Positions 35,968 through 43,836 of a stretch of 64,000 nt of DNA are shown in pieces. Each line of letters opens with the position of its first letter. Positions within the stretch are counted from its first letter, which is position 1. The position numbers and the translations under genes are program-made. Below the pieces are notes generated by a model. It was not told the origin of the DNA. It saw only the letters and a list, made by a program, of their open reading frames with translations, and searched no databases. This stretch comes from Paenibacillus endophyticus (GTDB lineage: Bacteria; Bacillota; Bacilli; Paenibacillales; Paenibacillaceae). Where the stretch lies: positions 62,001-126,000 of the forward strand of contig NZ_JACHXW010000013.1 of NCBI RefSeq assembly GCF_014192395.1, written 5' to 3'.

Positions 35968-37476
35968 TTGACGAATCCGTCCATCACCAAGCAAGAAGTC
36001 CAGTTCCGGCTGAAGTCCAGCCAAGAATACGGGCAAGCAAGCTTCTCAGGCATCGTATCCTTGGCTTTGGCGATTGTCCTGCTGCTGAACAGCTACGTGC
36101 CCAGCACGGGAGCTTTCAAGCCTGCCGTCCTTATAGCTAGTCTCGCCTATTTCGTGTTTACGCTGCTTCAGTTCGGCGTATGGGCGCTTATTCGCAGGGA
36201 TCTCATTCGGAGTGGCGCCATAAAACGTTCGACGAGGTCACTCGGATACGTGCTGCTGCTCAGCTTGCTGAGTGCCAACATATTCATCGCCACCTCTGCT
36301 TTCCAGCTTGTGAAGGTGAAGAAAAGCGCTGCCTATACGCTGGCCGCTTATGCATGGCTTACAACGGTTCTCGTTTTCGCCGTTTCCGCGCTTAATTTAT
36401 TCAAGCCTTACGTGGCAAACGGATTTCTGACAGGCATGTTTCTGCTTATTGTTGCAGCCGTTCTGCAGCTTGCCGCACTGCTCCTTATCGCTAGGCATGC
36501 CGACAAGGCCGTTTTACCTCGCTGGATGTGGGCGGTTGCCGCCGTGCTTCTCCTGACCTCGGTCAGCGGCAATTTGTTCGCTTTATTCCTAGGGCTGCTG
36601 CTTATTTCCAAGCTTCGCGACAAGGGCCATACGTCCGGTTCCAAGCTGGGGGAAGTCGTAGAGCGCCTTTCCCGAAGCTCAACTTCGATGCTCGGGCTGC
36701 TCTTTATTCTGTTTTTGCTTACGTTGTCCATTACCAGCTATCTGACCTTCGATTACGGCATGGCCATCGCTAACAATTACAGCTTAATTTTGCAATCGCC
36801 GAATTTGGCCTATCCGCTAGGGACGGACAATTTCGGCAGAGATTTATTTTCACGTATCGTATTCGGCGCACGAATCTCATTGGTCGTTGGCCTCATGTCC
36901 ACGTTCATTCCGGTTGTGATTGGCGGCGTGCTTGGCGCCATCTCCGGTTATTACGGACGCCATACGGACAACGTAATCATGAGAGCGCTGGATATCCTGT
37001 ATGCCATTCCCGGTATATTGCTCGCCATCGCCATCATTGCGGCTTTCGGCGCAAGCACTGTCAATCTTATATTAGCGCTGAGCATTGGAGCCATTCCGAC
37101 CTATGCGCGAACGATGAGAGCGAACGTGATGCTGGTCTCCACGCTTGAGTATGTGCAAGCTGCGCGCGCATTCGGTGCAAGCGACAGTGCCATTCTGTTC
37201 AAGCACATCGTGCCGAACTCCATCGCGCCCATGATCGTGAAGTCCACGCTTACGATAGGCACGGCAGTCATCTCGACCAGCAGCTTGAGCTATCTAGGGC
37301 TCGGCGTAGAGCCCCATATTCCGGAATGGGGCAACATCCTTAAGCTTGGCAGCGCGTACCTGGAGACGCATGCTTATACGGCCATTTACCCGGGGCTTGC
37401 CATTATTGCGCTCGTGCTCTCGTTCAACTTCCTTGGCGACGGCCTGCGCGATGCGCTCGACCCTAAGCTGGACTAA
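35968..37476 (+). CDS. ABC transporter permease, DppC type, with a six- or seven-helix extension
   Basis: From TTG 35968 (AGGTG upstream) the product has 502 residues. The C-terminal ~285 residues are a DppC permease (PLGTDNFGRDLFSRIVFGAR, the EAA loop in EYVQAARAFGASDSAILFKH, PEWGNIL, NFLGDGLRDALDPKLD). The first ~215 residues hold about seven extra membrane helices and a short basic loop, not part of the ordinary DppC fold of about 300 residues. It follows the DppB gene by 14 bases. GTG 35959 is an alternative start. Confidence 0.9.
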   Translation: MTNPSITKQEVQFRLKSSQEYGQASFSGIVSLALAIVLLLNSYVPSTGAFKPAVLIASLAYFVFTLLQFGVWALIRRDLIRSGAIKRSTRSLGYVLLLSLLSANIFIATSAFQLVKVKKSAAYTLAAYAWLTTVLVFAVSALNLFKPYVANGFLTGMFLLIVAAVLQLAALLLIARHADKAVLPRWMWAVAAVLLLTSVSGNLFALFLGLLLISKLRDKGHTSGSKLGEVVERLSRSSTSMLGLLFILFLLTLSITSYLTFDYGMAIANNYSLILQSPNLAYPLGTDNFGRDLFSRIVFGARISLVVGLMSTFIPVVIGGVLGAISGYYGRHTDNVIMRALDILYAIPGILLAIAIIAAFGASTVNLILALSIGAIPTYARTMRANVMLVSTLEYVQAARAFGASDSAILFKHIVPNSIAPMIVKSTLTIGTAVISTSSLSYLGLGVEPHIPEWGNILKLGSAYLETHAYTAIYPGLAIIALVLSFNFLGDGLRDALDPKLD

Positions 37477-37600
37477 CGGCCAGCTTTATAAACACGTAAC
37501 TCATTCATATTCCATCGACTTCTACGTTACGAAAGCATGAACGGACGATGAATGAATGTGAGTTAAAATAAAAATAGAATATCTATCAGGAGGGAACACC

Positions 37601-39433
37601 ATGAAGAACAAAACCAAGTTTGGCGCTTTGCTGCTGCTTAGTGCTTCTATTATGCTCAGCGGTTGCAGCGTAACCACCAAGAACGATGCCGCGGAATCCC
37701 CTAAGCCGTCCGAAGGCACAGAGCCAGTCGTTGACAGCAGCCCGGCTGATATCGAATTGCTCGGCATGAGCAGCAATGAGGCAGACATTAACATTATCCG
37801 CGATCAGCTGACTAAAAACGGCTTCAACGTGAAGCTGAATGTACAAGCCGATTACGGCAGCTTCAAGTCCCAGCAGGACGCAGGCAACTTTGATATCGCA
37901 TTGTCCAGCTGGACCACGGTAACGGGAAACCCGGATTATGCGGTTCGCTCGCTTTTCAAAACAGGCGGGGATTACAGCATTCTAGCGGATGCGGATATCG
38001 ATGCTCTGATCGATGCTGCTGGCGCTCAAACACCGGCAGAGTATACGGAAACCTACAAGCAATTCGAGCAGCAGCTCGTATTCGACAAAGCCTATATTGC
38101 TCCACTGTACAATTCCTTGAAGGCGCAAGCGTTCAACCAAGAAGTTCTGAACAAAGATTCCGTTCGCATCTCGAAGTCCCGTTCGCTTCCATGGGAAGCT
38201 CTTGATTTCAAAGATACGGCTAAGCGCGCCAAGGATGCATTGGTGCTGCAATCGACGATTCCAACCTTGACATCGCTCGACCCGATTAAGGGCAACGACG
38301 GCTCCATCAATATTATCAATACCAATATGTACGTTCGCTTGGTGAACCTGACCGATGACGATAAAATCACTTCTGACGGCTCCCTGTCTTACAATCACGC
38401 AATTGCCGAAGGAAATTCCGATTACTACTTTATCCTAAGAGACAATATTAATTTCGCTCAAATTAAAAACAAGCTTGCCGTAGATACAGGCGAGCGCGTT
38501 GGCGCAGACGATGTTATCTTCTCCCTTGACCGGGCGAAGGACAAAAACTCAGTGCCTGACCACCGTACGTTCACGCTTCATGAGCATATCTCAAAAATCG
38601 AGCTCGTTACCGACACAGCTTCGCTTGATAGCGTAAAAGTAACAGGCGGCAGCGACAGCGTGAAAGCAGCGCTAGAGAAAGGGCTTAGCGCACCGATTTC
38701 TGCACTTGTATCCGACAAAACGCAAGCAAGCAGCAAAGACGGCAAATACCAGGTCGTGAAGCTTACGACTACCGAGCCTTTCCCGCAAGTACTGAACTAT
38801 TTGGCTCACCAGTCCGCAGGCATCGTGTCCAAGAAGCAAGTGGAGAGCATCAATACGTATGACGTAGCCAAATTCGACGTGAACAAAGACATCCCTTACG
38901 GCGATCAGAACACGGTAACGGAAGGCAATGCATACAACAACACGCTTTATACAAGCGGTCCTTACATCCTTTCCAGCAAAAATGATTACGAAGCCATTTT
39001 CTACAAAAACCCTGCTTACTTTAAGGGCACGGACAATGAACCAAAAATCAACAATATCAAGATCCGTTTCATCAAAGACGCAGACAGCAGCTTATCCGCG
39101 CTGCGCAGCGGCGAGATCCACCTTTACTACGGCGTTTCCGAAACCAAATACGATGTAGTTAAGAGTGACAGCAAGCTGACGCTTCAAACGATTCCGAGCA
39201 ACGCGGTTTCTTATCTGCTTTTCAACACAAAAAACCGTCCGGTAGCAACTAGCGCTGATTTGAGAAAAGCCGTGCTTTACTCCATCAATCAAGATGAGTT
39301 TCTTGCATACTACGGCGGCAATAAATTCAAAGCGGTATCCACTTTGAGCCCGCTTGTTGACACAGGACTAGAGCTGAAGGCCGATTCGGCGAAAGTGAAG
39401 GAATTCCTGGCTGCGTACAACGCAAGCAAATAA
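37601..39433 (+). CDS. family 5 binding lipoprotein with apparent circular permutation
   Basis: The 610-residue protein has a lipoprotein signal ending LSGC (Cys22). The order of the fold is wrong for the oligopeptide-binding family. Residues ~50-180 resemble the C-terminal lobe of that family (IIRDQLTKNGFNVKLNVQAD, GNFDIALSSW, DIDALIDAAGAQTPAEYTET, AYIAPLYNSLKAQAF). Residues ~215-600 resemble its N-terminal part (TLTSLDPIKGNDG, SDYYFILRDNINF, VGADDVIFSLDRAKD, PFPQVLNYLAHQ, TSGPYILSSKN, LRSGEIHLYYG, LLFNTKNRPVATSADLRKAV). The usual last segment is absent from the C-terminus. A strong AGGAGGG precedes the ATG. It is the last gene of the transporter operon; the ligand may be a peptide or metal complex. 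Confidence 0.88.
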   Translation: MKNKTKFGALLLLSASIMLSGCSVTTKNDAAESPKPSEGTEPVVDSSPADIELLGMSSNEADINIIRDQLTKNGFNVKLNVQADYGSFKSQQDAGNFDIALSSWTTVTGNPDYAVRSLFKTGGDYSILADADIDALIDAAGAQTPAEYTETYKQFEQQLVFDKAYIAPLYNSLKAQAFNQEVLNKDSVRISKSRSLPWEALDFKDTAKRAKDALVLQSTIPTLTSLDPIKGNDGSINIINTNMYVRLVNLTDDDKITSDGSLSYNHAIAEGNSDYYFILRDNINFAQIKNKLAVDTGERVGADDVIFSLDRAKDKNSVPDHRTFTLHEHISKIELVTDTASLDSVKVTGGSDSVKAALEKGLSAPISALVSDKTQASSKDGKYQVVKLTTTEPFPQVLNYLAHQSAGIVSKKQVESINTYDVAKFDVNKDIPYGDQNTVTEGNAYNNTLYTSGPYILSSKNDYEAIFYKNPAYFKGTDNEPKINNIKIRFIKDADSSLSALRSGEIHLYYGVSETKYDVVKSDSKLTLQTIPSNAVSYLLFNTKNRPVATSADLRKAVLYSINQDEFLAYYGGNKFKAVSTLSPLVDTGLELKADSAKVKEFLAAYNASK

Positions 39434-39446
39434 ACCTTTATAACGA

Positions 39447-39546
39447 AGAAGAAACGCCTGACGGCGTGCTTTCAATAGACGCCATCGTTTCGGCGAAACG
39501 TATAGAGAAAGGATGAGCAAACTCCATATCCTTTCCTATACGTCAA
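39447..39546. repeat. intergenic hairpin repeat, copy A
   Basis: About 100 bases. A short hairpin (ACGCC-tgac-GGCGT) is followed by a long one in which ACGTATAG and AAAGGAT pair with ATCCTTT and CTATACGT. It is about 90 percent identical by eye to copy B at 41385-41486. Confidence 0.85.
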
Positions 39547-39567
39547 GCGAGTCTTATATTTGGAAAT

Positions 39568-39608
39568 AGACTGCCTCAGATCATCCACGGTGACGGGGCA
39601 GTCTTTTT
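39568..39608 (+). terminator. terminator of the permease/binding-protein operon
   Basis: AGACTGCC pairs with GGCAGTCT and is followed by TTTT. It closes the operon before the gene at 39654. Confidence 0.85.
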
Positions 39609-39653
39609 CTCATTTGGCCGATTTATGCAAAATACGAAAAGGAGCAACTACAC

Positions 39654-40109
39654 ATGTCCAATATCAATAAGCCGGAAGCAAGTCTCTCCCAGTGGGATGC
39701 CCTTATGCTGGAATCGCTTAAAGCGCATGGCTGGGCGAATGAAGAGTTGATTAACCGAGTTCGTGCGGGGGATCTTCCTGCGGATGACAGCAAATTCCAA
39801 TTTGATTATACGGGGTTAACCGCGTTTGCCGCCGAGAACGCGAGCAGCTTTGAGCAGGCCGTGAATCAAGGCTACCAGATCAAATACAATACGATTCGCG
39901 GCATTCACAGCTGGATTCTCGTTGCGCTTCGGCACGAGGCTGAGCTGCTGCTGGAGCCTGGCCATGAAGCGGTAGTTGCTTCTTTGTCAGAGAGTGAAGC
40001 TCGGCATCTGACCTCCGTCCTATCTTTTGGATGGCATCTGGTTCTGCTAAACGATGGGCAGGCCACGGGCGGCAAGGCTTCATACCGGATTGAGCCTATC
40101 CAGCGTTGA
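39654..40109 (+). CDS. hypothetical protein
   Basis: This 151-residue protein is soluble and acidic, with no signal peptide. It starts MSNINKPEASLSQWDALMLE and contains GYQIKYNTIRGIHSWILVAL near the middle and ARHLTSVLSFGWHLVLL towards the end. AAGGAG lies ten bases before the ATG. I do not recognise the family. It follows the transporter operon but lies beyond its terminator, so a functional link is not supported. Confidence 0.75.
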   Translation: MSNINKPEASLSQWDALMLESLKAHGWANEELINRVRAGDLPADDSKFQFDYTGLTAFAAENASSFEQAVNQGYQIKYNTIRGIHSWILVALRHEAELLLEPGHEAVVASLSESEARHLTSVLSFGWHLVLLNDGQATGGKASYRIEPIQR

Positions 40110-40149
40110 TTCCAAACGAATTTAAACGATCCCAAACGATCCCAAACCA

Positions 40150-40196
40150 AATAGGATCTTTCGATCAGCATGCTCTGCTCATAGAAAGATCCTATT
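40150..40196. terminator. hairpin after the hypothetical gene
   Basis: AATAGGATCTTTC pairs perfectly with GAAAGATCCTATT over a 21-base loop. The T run is weak. On the minus strand, bases 40209-40340 keep a 43-codon open frame (ending LGLAEVEHNPRNNRMRAI) without a start, possibly the tail of a lost gene. Confidence 0.6.
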
Positions 40197-40394
40197 CTTA
40201 CTAGCGAATTAGATCGCCCTCATACGATTATTCCTTGGATTATGCTCGACCTCCGCAAGTCCCAATTGCTCCATCAGCGGCGGGTAATAGCTATACCTTA
40301 TACGCCAAACATTATCGACGCATCCTCTGCTAGTATATCATTTCTATAGACTCCCGCTCCGCAAAACCCCATTCGCATCTGCACGGCAGGCGAA

Positions 40395-40736
40395 TTATAA
40401 TGTTGAAGCCGCTTCAACCACGAAGGAAGCTAGCTGCTCAGAATCGAACGGCTGCCCCTGACGCAGCTTGATCGTTTTCCTCTCTGGGGGACCATCGAAC
40501 AATCCTTCTGGGAGCGATAGTCCGCTCGCATTAAAAATCGTGAAGCTTACCGCGTCCTTTGACGTGGAAATAACGGCTGCATATTTTCCATTGTGCAAAA
40601 AATGAGGCTTCTTGTATTGCATCCGCTCCTGAATACCCGGAACAGCGGCAAGCACGGCCTTGCGCAGCTTGCTGCAAAGCTCCCCCTGCCAGGGCTCTTT
40701 TACTGTTTCAATAAAATCCGATACTTCCTGATTCAT
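40395..40736 (-). CDS. DUF1801-family protein
   Basis: The 113-residue protein starts at ATG 40736 with AAGGAGAG upstream. It has the features of the DUF1801/YdhG fold: VSDFIETVKEPWQGELCSKL, then IQERMQYKKPHFLHNGKYAAV and a phosphate-like pocket region. The family is iron-chaperone-like in structure (frataxin-related), with no proven role in most members. It lies downstream of a DGPF gene on the same strand, a frequent association of ECF42 loci. Confidence 0.82.
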   Translation of the reverse strand: MNQEVSDFIETVKEPWQGELCSKLRKAVLAAVPGIQERMQYKKPHFLHNGKYAAVISTSKDAVSFTIFNASGLSLPEGLFDGPPERKTIKLRQGQPFDSEQLASFVVEAASTL

Positions 40737-40832
40737 CACTTGCTCTCCTTTTCGCCGATCGTATTTGTGATGCTCATCCTCGGCGGCTGGTTGTATGAAA
40801 ACGAACGGCAATGGATGCCTAATTTCTGACTG

Positions 40833-41267
40833 TCAGCTTCTTTTGAGCATACCGAGCTGGTCCCGCAGATCAGCCTCTAAGGCTAACCCTTTCGAGTTGT
40901 TCAGCAGGCCTGCTTCCTCACGAAGCAGCCGAAGCTCGATCTCTCCCTTGCCGCAGCCGCTTGGGTTCGGCATGCGAAGCGCCCAGCGTATCGCTTCCTC
41001 TTCGGACTCCACATCAATCAGCGTGAACCCGGCAATAAGCTCGTGCAGCTCCTCGAATGGTCCCGCCAACACTTGCGGCAGCTCCCCGTGCTCCGCATAG
41101 GATATGCGCAGCCCGCTCGCGCTCGGCTGCAAGCCTTCTACCGCGAGAAGCTTGCCCGCGCTTGCCAAAGCTTCATTGAACGCTGACATGCTTGCAATTA
41201 GCTCATCGCTCGGCCTCACGCCTGCCTCGGAATATTTAGTCGCCTTCACAATCAACATATACCGCAT
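40833..41267 (-). CDS. YCII-related DGPF-type protein
   Basis: The 144-residue protein starts at ATG 41267 (GGGAGG upstream). It begins MRYMLIVKATKYSEAGVRPS and carries LAGPFEELHELIAGFTLIDV, which is the DGPF motif region, here with Ala-Gly-Pro-Phe in place of Asp-Gly-Pro-Phe, so a key Asp is missing. MPNPSGCGKGEIELR follows as in the family. It is a paralogue of the protein at 43083. Such proteins accompany ECF42 sigma factors; their biochemical role is unknown. Confidence 0.88.
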   Translation of the reverse strand: MRYMLIVKATKYSEAGVRPSDELIASMSAFNEALASAGKLLAVEGLQPSASGLRISYAEHGELPQVLAGPFEELHELIAGFTLIDVESEEEAIRWALRMPNPSGCGKGEIELRLLREEAGLLNNSKGLALEADLRDQLGMLKRS

Positions 41268-41384
41268 ATGATTTGCCTCCCGTCTTGGAATGCAGGCCGC
41301 TTGCAAACCTGCCTCTATATAAGCAACGAACGAGCGACCCGGTATTCGACAGACTGCACATCCTTTCACAAAATATTTTCCCGT

Positions 41385-41781
41385 AAGAAGAAACGCCTGA
41401 CGGCGTCCTTTCAATTGACGCCATCGTTTCAGCGAAACGTATAGAGAAGTAGGAGCAAACCCATATACTTTCCTATACGTCAAGCGTAAACGGCTGAAGC
41501 CGTCCTCTGGCGACTAAGCTTACGTTTCGCGTAGAAATATAGAGAAATTTGGCGAAATGATATACTTTCCTATATTTCAAGAAGAAACGGTTTCACCATC
41601 TTCTGCAAGAGGGGCTATCCGTTTCTCGTAGAAAAAGAAGAATACTTTATCGTGTGAAACATATACAGCCTTATATTTCAAGCGTAAACGGCTGTCGCCG
41701 TCCTCTGTGGCAAAAGCATTCGTTTCGCGGATATCTATAAGCACATTTATAGGTGAAAACATATATATGCTTATATCTCAC
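41385..41781. repeat. tandem array of four hairpin repeat units (copies B to E)
   Basis: Four diverged units of about 95-103 bases follow head to tail: 41385-41486, 41487-41581, 41582-41684, 41685-41781. Copies B, C and E open with a small hairpin whose arms change together (ACGCC/GGCGT, ACGGCT/AGCCGT, ACGGC/GCCGT). Each closes with an AT-rich hairpin that also covaries (ACGTATAG/CTATACGT, GAAATATAG/CTATATTTC, ATAAGC/GCTTAT). Copy D is the most decayed. The array sits between the DGPF gene and the end of the sigma gene. Confidence 0.85.
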
Positions 41782-41835
41782 AAAAAAAAGCCTCCATGGC
41801 CGCCGTCGATCCGGGGCAGGAGACTTGCTTCTTAT

Positions 41836-43086
41836 TCACTCGCATTCTGCCGCCCGTCTGAGGAGGAGCTCGCGCTCACGCGCATTGCGTGTCATGGATG
41901 CGGCTCGTTCAAACTCCACGCGGGCCTCATCCATACGGCCTAATTTAGCCAGGAGATCAGCGCGCACGCTCGGCAGCAGATGGTAATCCTTCATTGCGGG
42001 CATAGCTGTCAGCTGATCAACCAGCTGCAGCCCAAACGCTGGACCAAAAGCCATCGCAATCGCCACTGCCCGATTCAATTCGACGATCGGCGATGGCATG
42101 ACGCGCGACAAAGCCTCATATAAAGCGGAAATTCGCACCCAGTCCGTATCTCCGGCGTTACGGGCCTTTGCATGGCATGCGGTAATGGCAGCTTGAAGCG
42201 CATACGCTCCCATTGGTCGACCCAGCTTCTGCGCACGGTCAAGCGCAGCCAAGCCGCGCCTGATGAGAAGCTGATCCCAGAGCGCCCGGTTCTGATCCAT
42301 AAGCAGGACCGGTTCGCCCTCACTATTTACACGTGTTTTGAAACGTGAGGATTGCATTTCCATTAGCGCAACCAGTCCGTGCACTTCTGACTCCGCAGAT
42401 GCAATCTCCGCTAGCACGCGTCCTAGCCTTAGCGCCTCCTGACAAAGCAATGGCCGCAGCCAGCTGCCGCCTGAGGTTGCGGCATAACCTTCATTAAACA
42501 TGAGATAAATGACCTCGAGCACCGTTGACAGCCTATTCTTCAGCTCTTCGCCTGCGGGAACCTCGAAATCAACCCGCATGGCGCTGAGCGTGCGCTTCGC
42601 ACGAACGATACGCTGCGCGATGGTCGATTCCGCAACGAGAAAAGCATGCGCGATTTCATCCGTCGTGAGCCCGCACAACAAACGGAGCGTTAGCGCTACA
42701 CGAGCCTCCGGCGATAAAGCCGGATGGCATGTCGCGAAGATGAGCCGCAGCAAATCATCTCCAACCTCGCCATCCAGCGACATGTCCACCTCCTGCTCCG
42801 TATACAGCTCGCTGCCGCGCCCTACCTCTTCATATTTCTGTTCGCGCAGCCTGCTCCTGCGGATCAAGTCAATCGCGCGCCGCTTCGCCGTCGTCATCAG
42901 CCATGCGCCTGGATTATCGGGTATTCCAGCTTCCGGCCATTTCTCCAATGCGATAACGAGCGCATCCTGAGCCAGATCCTCCGCGAGTCCCACGTCCCGC
43001 ACGATGCGTGCCAGCCCAGCAATCAGCTTAGCCGACTCCATTCGCCAGATCGCATCAATCGTACGCTGGACGGCTTCCTTCGTCAT
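41836..43086 (-). CDS. ECF42-type RNA polymerase sigma factor with C-terminal extension
   Basis: The 416-residue protein has sigma region 2 (about 15-80; LAEDLAQDALVIALEKWP, NPGAWLMTTAKRRAIDLIRR) and region 4 (about 115-170; LRLLCGLTTDEIAHAFLVAESTIAQRIVRAKR). A ~240-residue helical TPR-like extension follows (NEGYAATSGG, LRLGRVLAEIA, VELNRAVAIAMAFGP, YHLLPSVRADLLAKLGRMDEAR). This is the ECF42 design, in which the extension controls activity and no anti-sigma factor is present. Its ATG overlaps the stop of the DGPF gene (ATGA), so the two are coupled. Confidence 0.94.
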   Translation of the reverse strand: MTKEAVQRTIDAIWRMESAKLIAGLARIVRDVGLAEDLAQDALVIALEKWPEAGIPDNPGAWLMTTAKRRAIDLIRRSRLREQKYEEVGRGSELYTEQEVDMSLDGEVGDDLLRLIFATCHPALSPEARVALTLRLLCGLTTDEIAHAFLVAESTIAQRIVRAKRTLSAMRVDFEVPAGEELKNRLSTVLEVIYLMFNEGYAATSGGSWLRPLLCQEALRLGRVLAEIASAESEVHGLVALMEMQSSRFKTRVNSEGEPVLLMDQNRALWDQLLIRRGLAALDRAQKLGRPMGAYALQAAITACHAKARNAGDTDWVRISALYEALSRVMPSPIVELNRAVAIAMAFGPAFGLQLVDQLTAMPAMKDYHLLPSVRADLLAKLGRMDEARVEFERAASMTRNARERELLLRRAAECE

Positions 43087-43517
43087 TGCTTCTTAGGTCC
43101 TTCCAGCTTCTCGCGAAGCGCGGCTTCCATCGCCAGCGTTTCCGGATTCTGCGTCAAATCCTCCGCCCCCATAATCTGCCGCAGCTCTATTTCCCCTTGG
43201 CCGTTGCCATGCGGATCCGGCATCCTCATCGCCCATTCAATCGCTTCTTCCCGCGATTTGACCTCAATAAGCGTATAACCTGCGATAATCTCTTTCGCCT
43301 CCGTAAACGGGCCATCGATCACTTTCGGCTTCTCTCCCGGATTCGGGTAAGAGATGCGAATCCCGTTAGAGCTTGCTTGCAGCCCATCTGCAGCGAGCAG
43401 CACGCCTGCCTTGGCCAATTCCTCATTGTAGCGCAGCATCGCTTCCAGCAGTTCCTGACTTGGCATTACCCCTGCCTCGGAATCCGTCGTACCTTTAACA
43501 ATCATCATGAATCTCAT
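43083..43517 (-). CDS. DGPF-domain (YCII-related) protein coupled to the ECF42 factor
   Basis: The 144-residue protein starts MRFMMIVKGTTDSEAGVMPS and has the intact motif VIDGPFTEAKEIIAGYTLIEV, then MPDPHGNGQGEIELRQ. It overlaps the sigma gene by four bases and is the first gene of that operon. Proteins of this type are the conserved partners of ECF42 sigma factors and often their targets. AGGAGGG precedes the ATG. A 13-bp perfect inverted repeat lies 32 bases upstream. Confidence 0.92.
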   Translation of the reverse strand: MRFMMIVKGTTDSEAGVMPSQELLEAMLRYNEELAKAGVLLAADGLQASSNGIRISYPNPGEKPKVIDGPFTEAKEIIAGYTLIEVKSREEAIEWAMRMPDPHGNGQGEIELRQIMGAEDLTQNPETLAMEAALREKLEGPKKQ

Positions 43518-43548
43518 CGTTATTCCCTCCTGAATGTATGATGGATAC

Positions 43549-43585
43549 GCGATGATTGGCCCTCATTCCAGCGGCCAATCATCGC
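43549..43585. promoter_or_regulatory. 13-bp perfect inverted repeat upstream of the ECF42 operon
   Basis: GCGATGATTGGCC pairs with GGCCAATCATCGC over an 11-base spacer. No T run follows on either strand, so it is more likely an operator or a leader hairpin than a terminator. The rest of 43518-43836 holds no gene. Confidence 0.6.
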
Positions 43586-43773
43586 TCCTATATATCCGAC
43601 GAATAAGAGCAGATAGAATCGACAGCTCACCCTGCAAATATTTCAATGACAATCATTTTCCTGCTCCTGCTTCCAAAATAGGTATTCGTCATGCCGTATC
43701 CATACTCCTCTTCAATGATCCTCTCACCCATGAAGGAACAGCCTGCTTCCCTGCCCTGCCGCATGAGGCATAT

Positions 43774-43810
43774 AAAAAAGAGCCAAGCGGTCATCCGCAC
43801 GGCTCTTCCT
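43774..43810. terminator. terminator of the broken binding-protein gene
   Basis: AAGAGCC and GCGG pair with CCGC and GGCTCTT, with a T-rich minus-strand tail, about 30 bases past the stop at 43837. Confidence 0.85.
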
Positions 43811-43836
43811 TTTCAATCCCTAACATGTGAGCTTCC

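Noticed and set aside
40209..40340. 43-codon minus-strand frame as a gene
   Set aside because: It has no start codon or ribosome site. The peptide looks protein-like, so it may be a decayed tail, but I cannot name it.
41385..41781. Regular repeats suggested a CRISPR array
   Set aside because: Units are diverged along their whole length, there are no unique spacers between constant repeats, and no cas genes are near.
43647..43661. TGACAATCATTTTCC as a Fur box
   Set aside because: Only about 11 of 14 positions match and no iron gene starts beside it; the nearby minus-strand operon is the ECF42 one.
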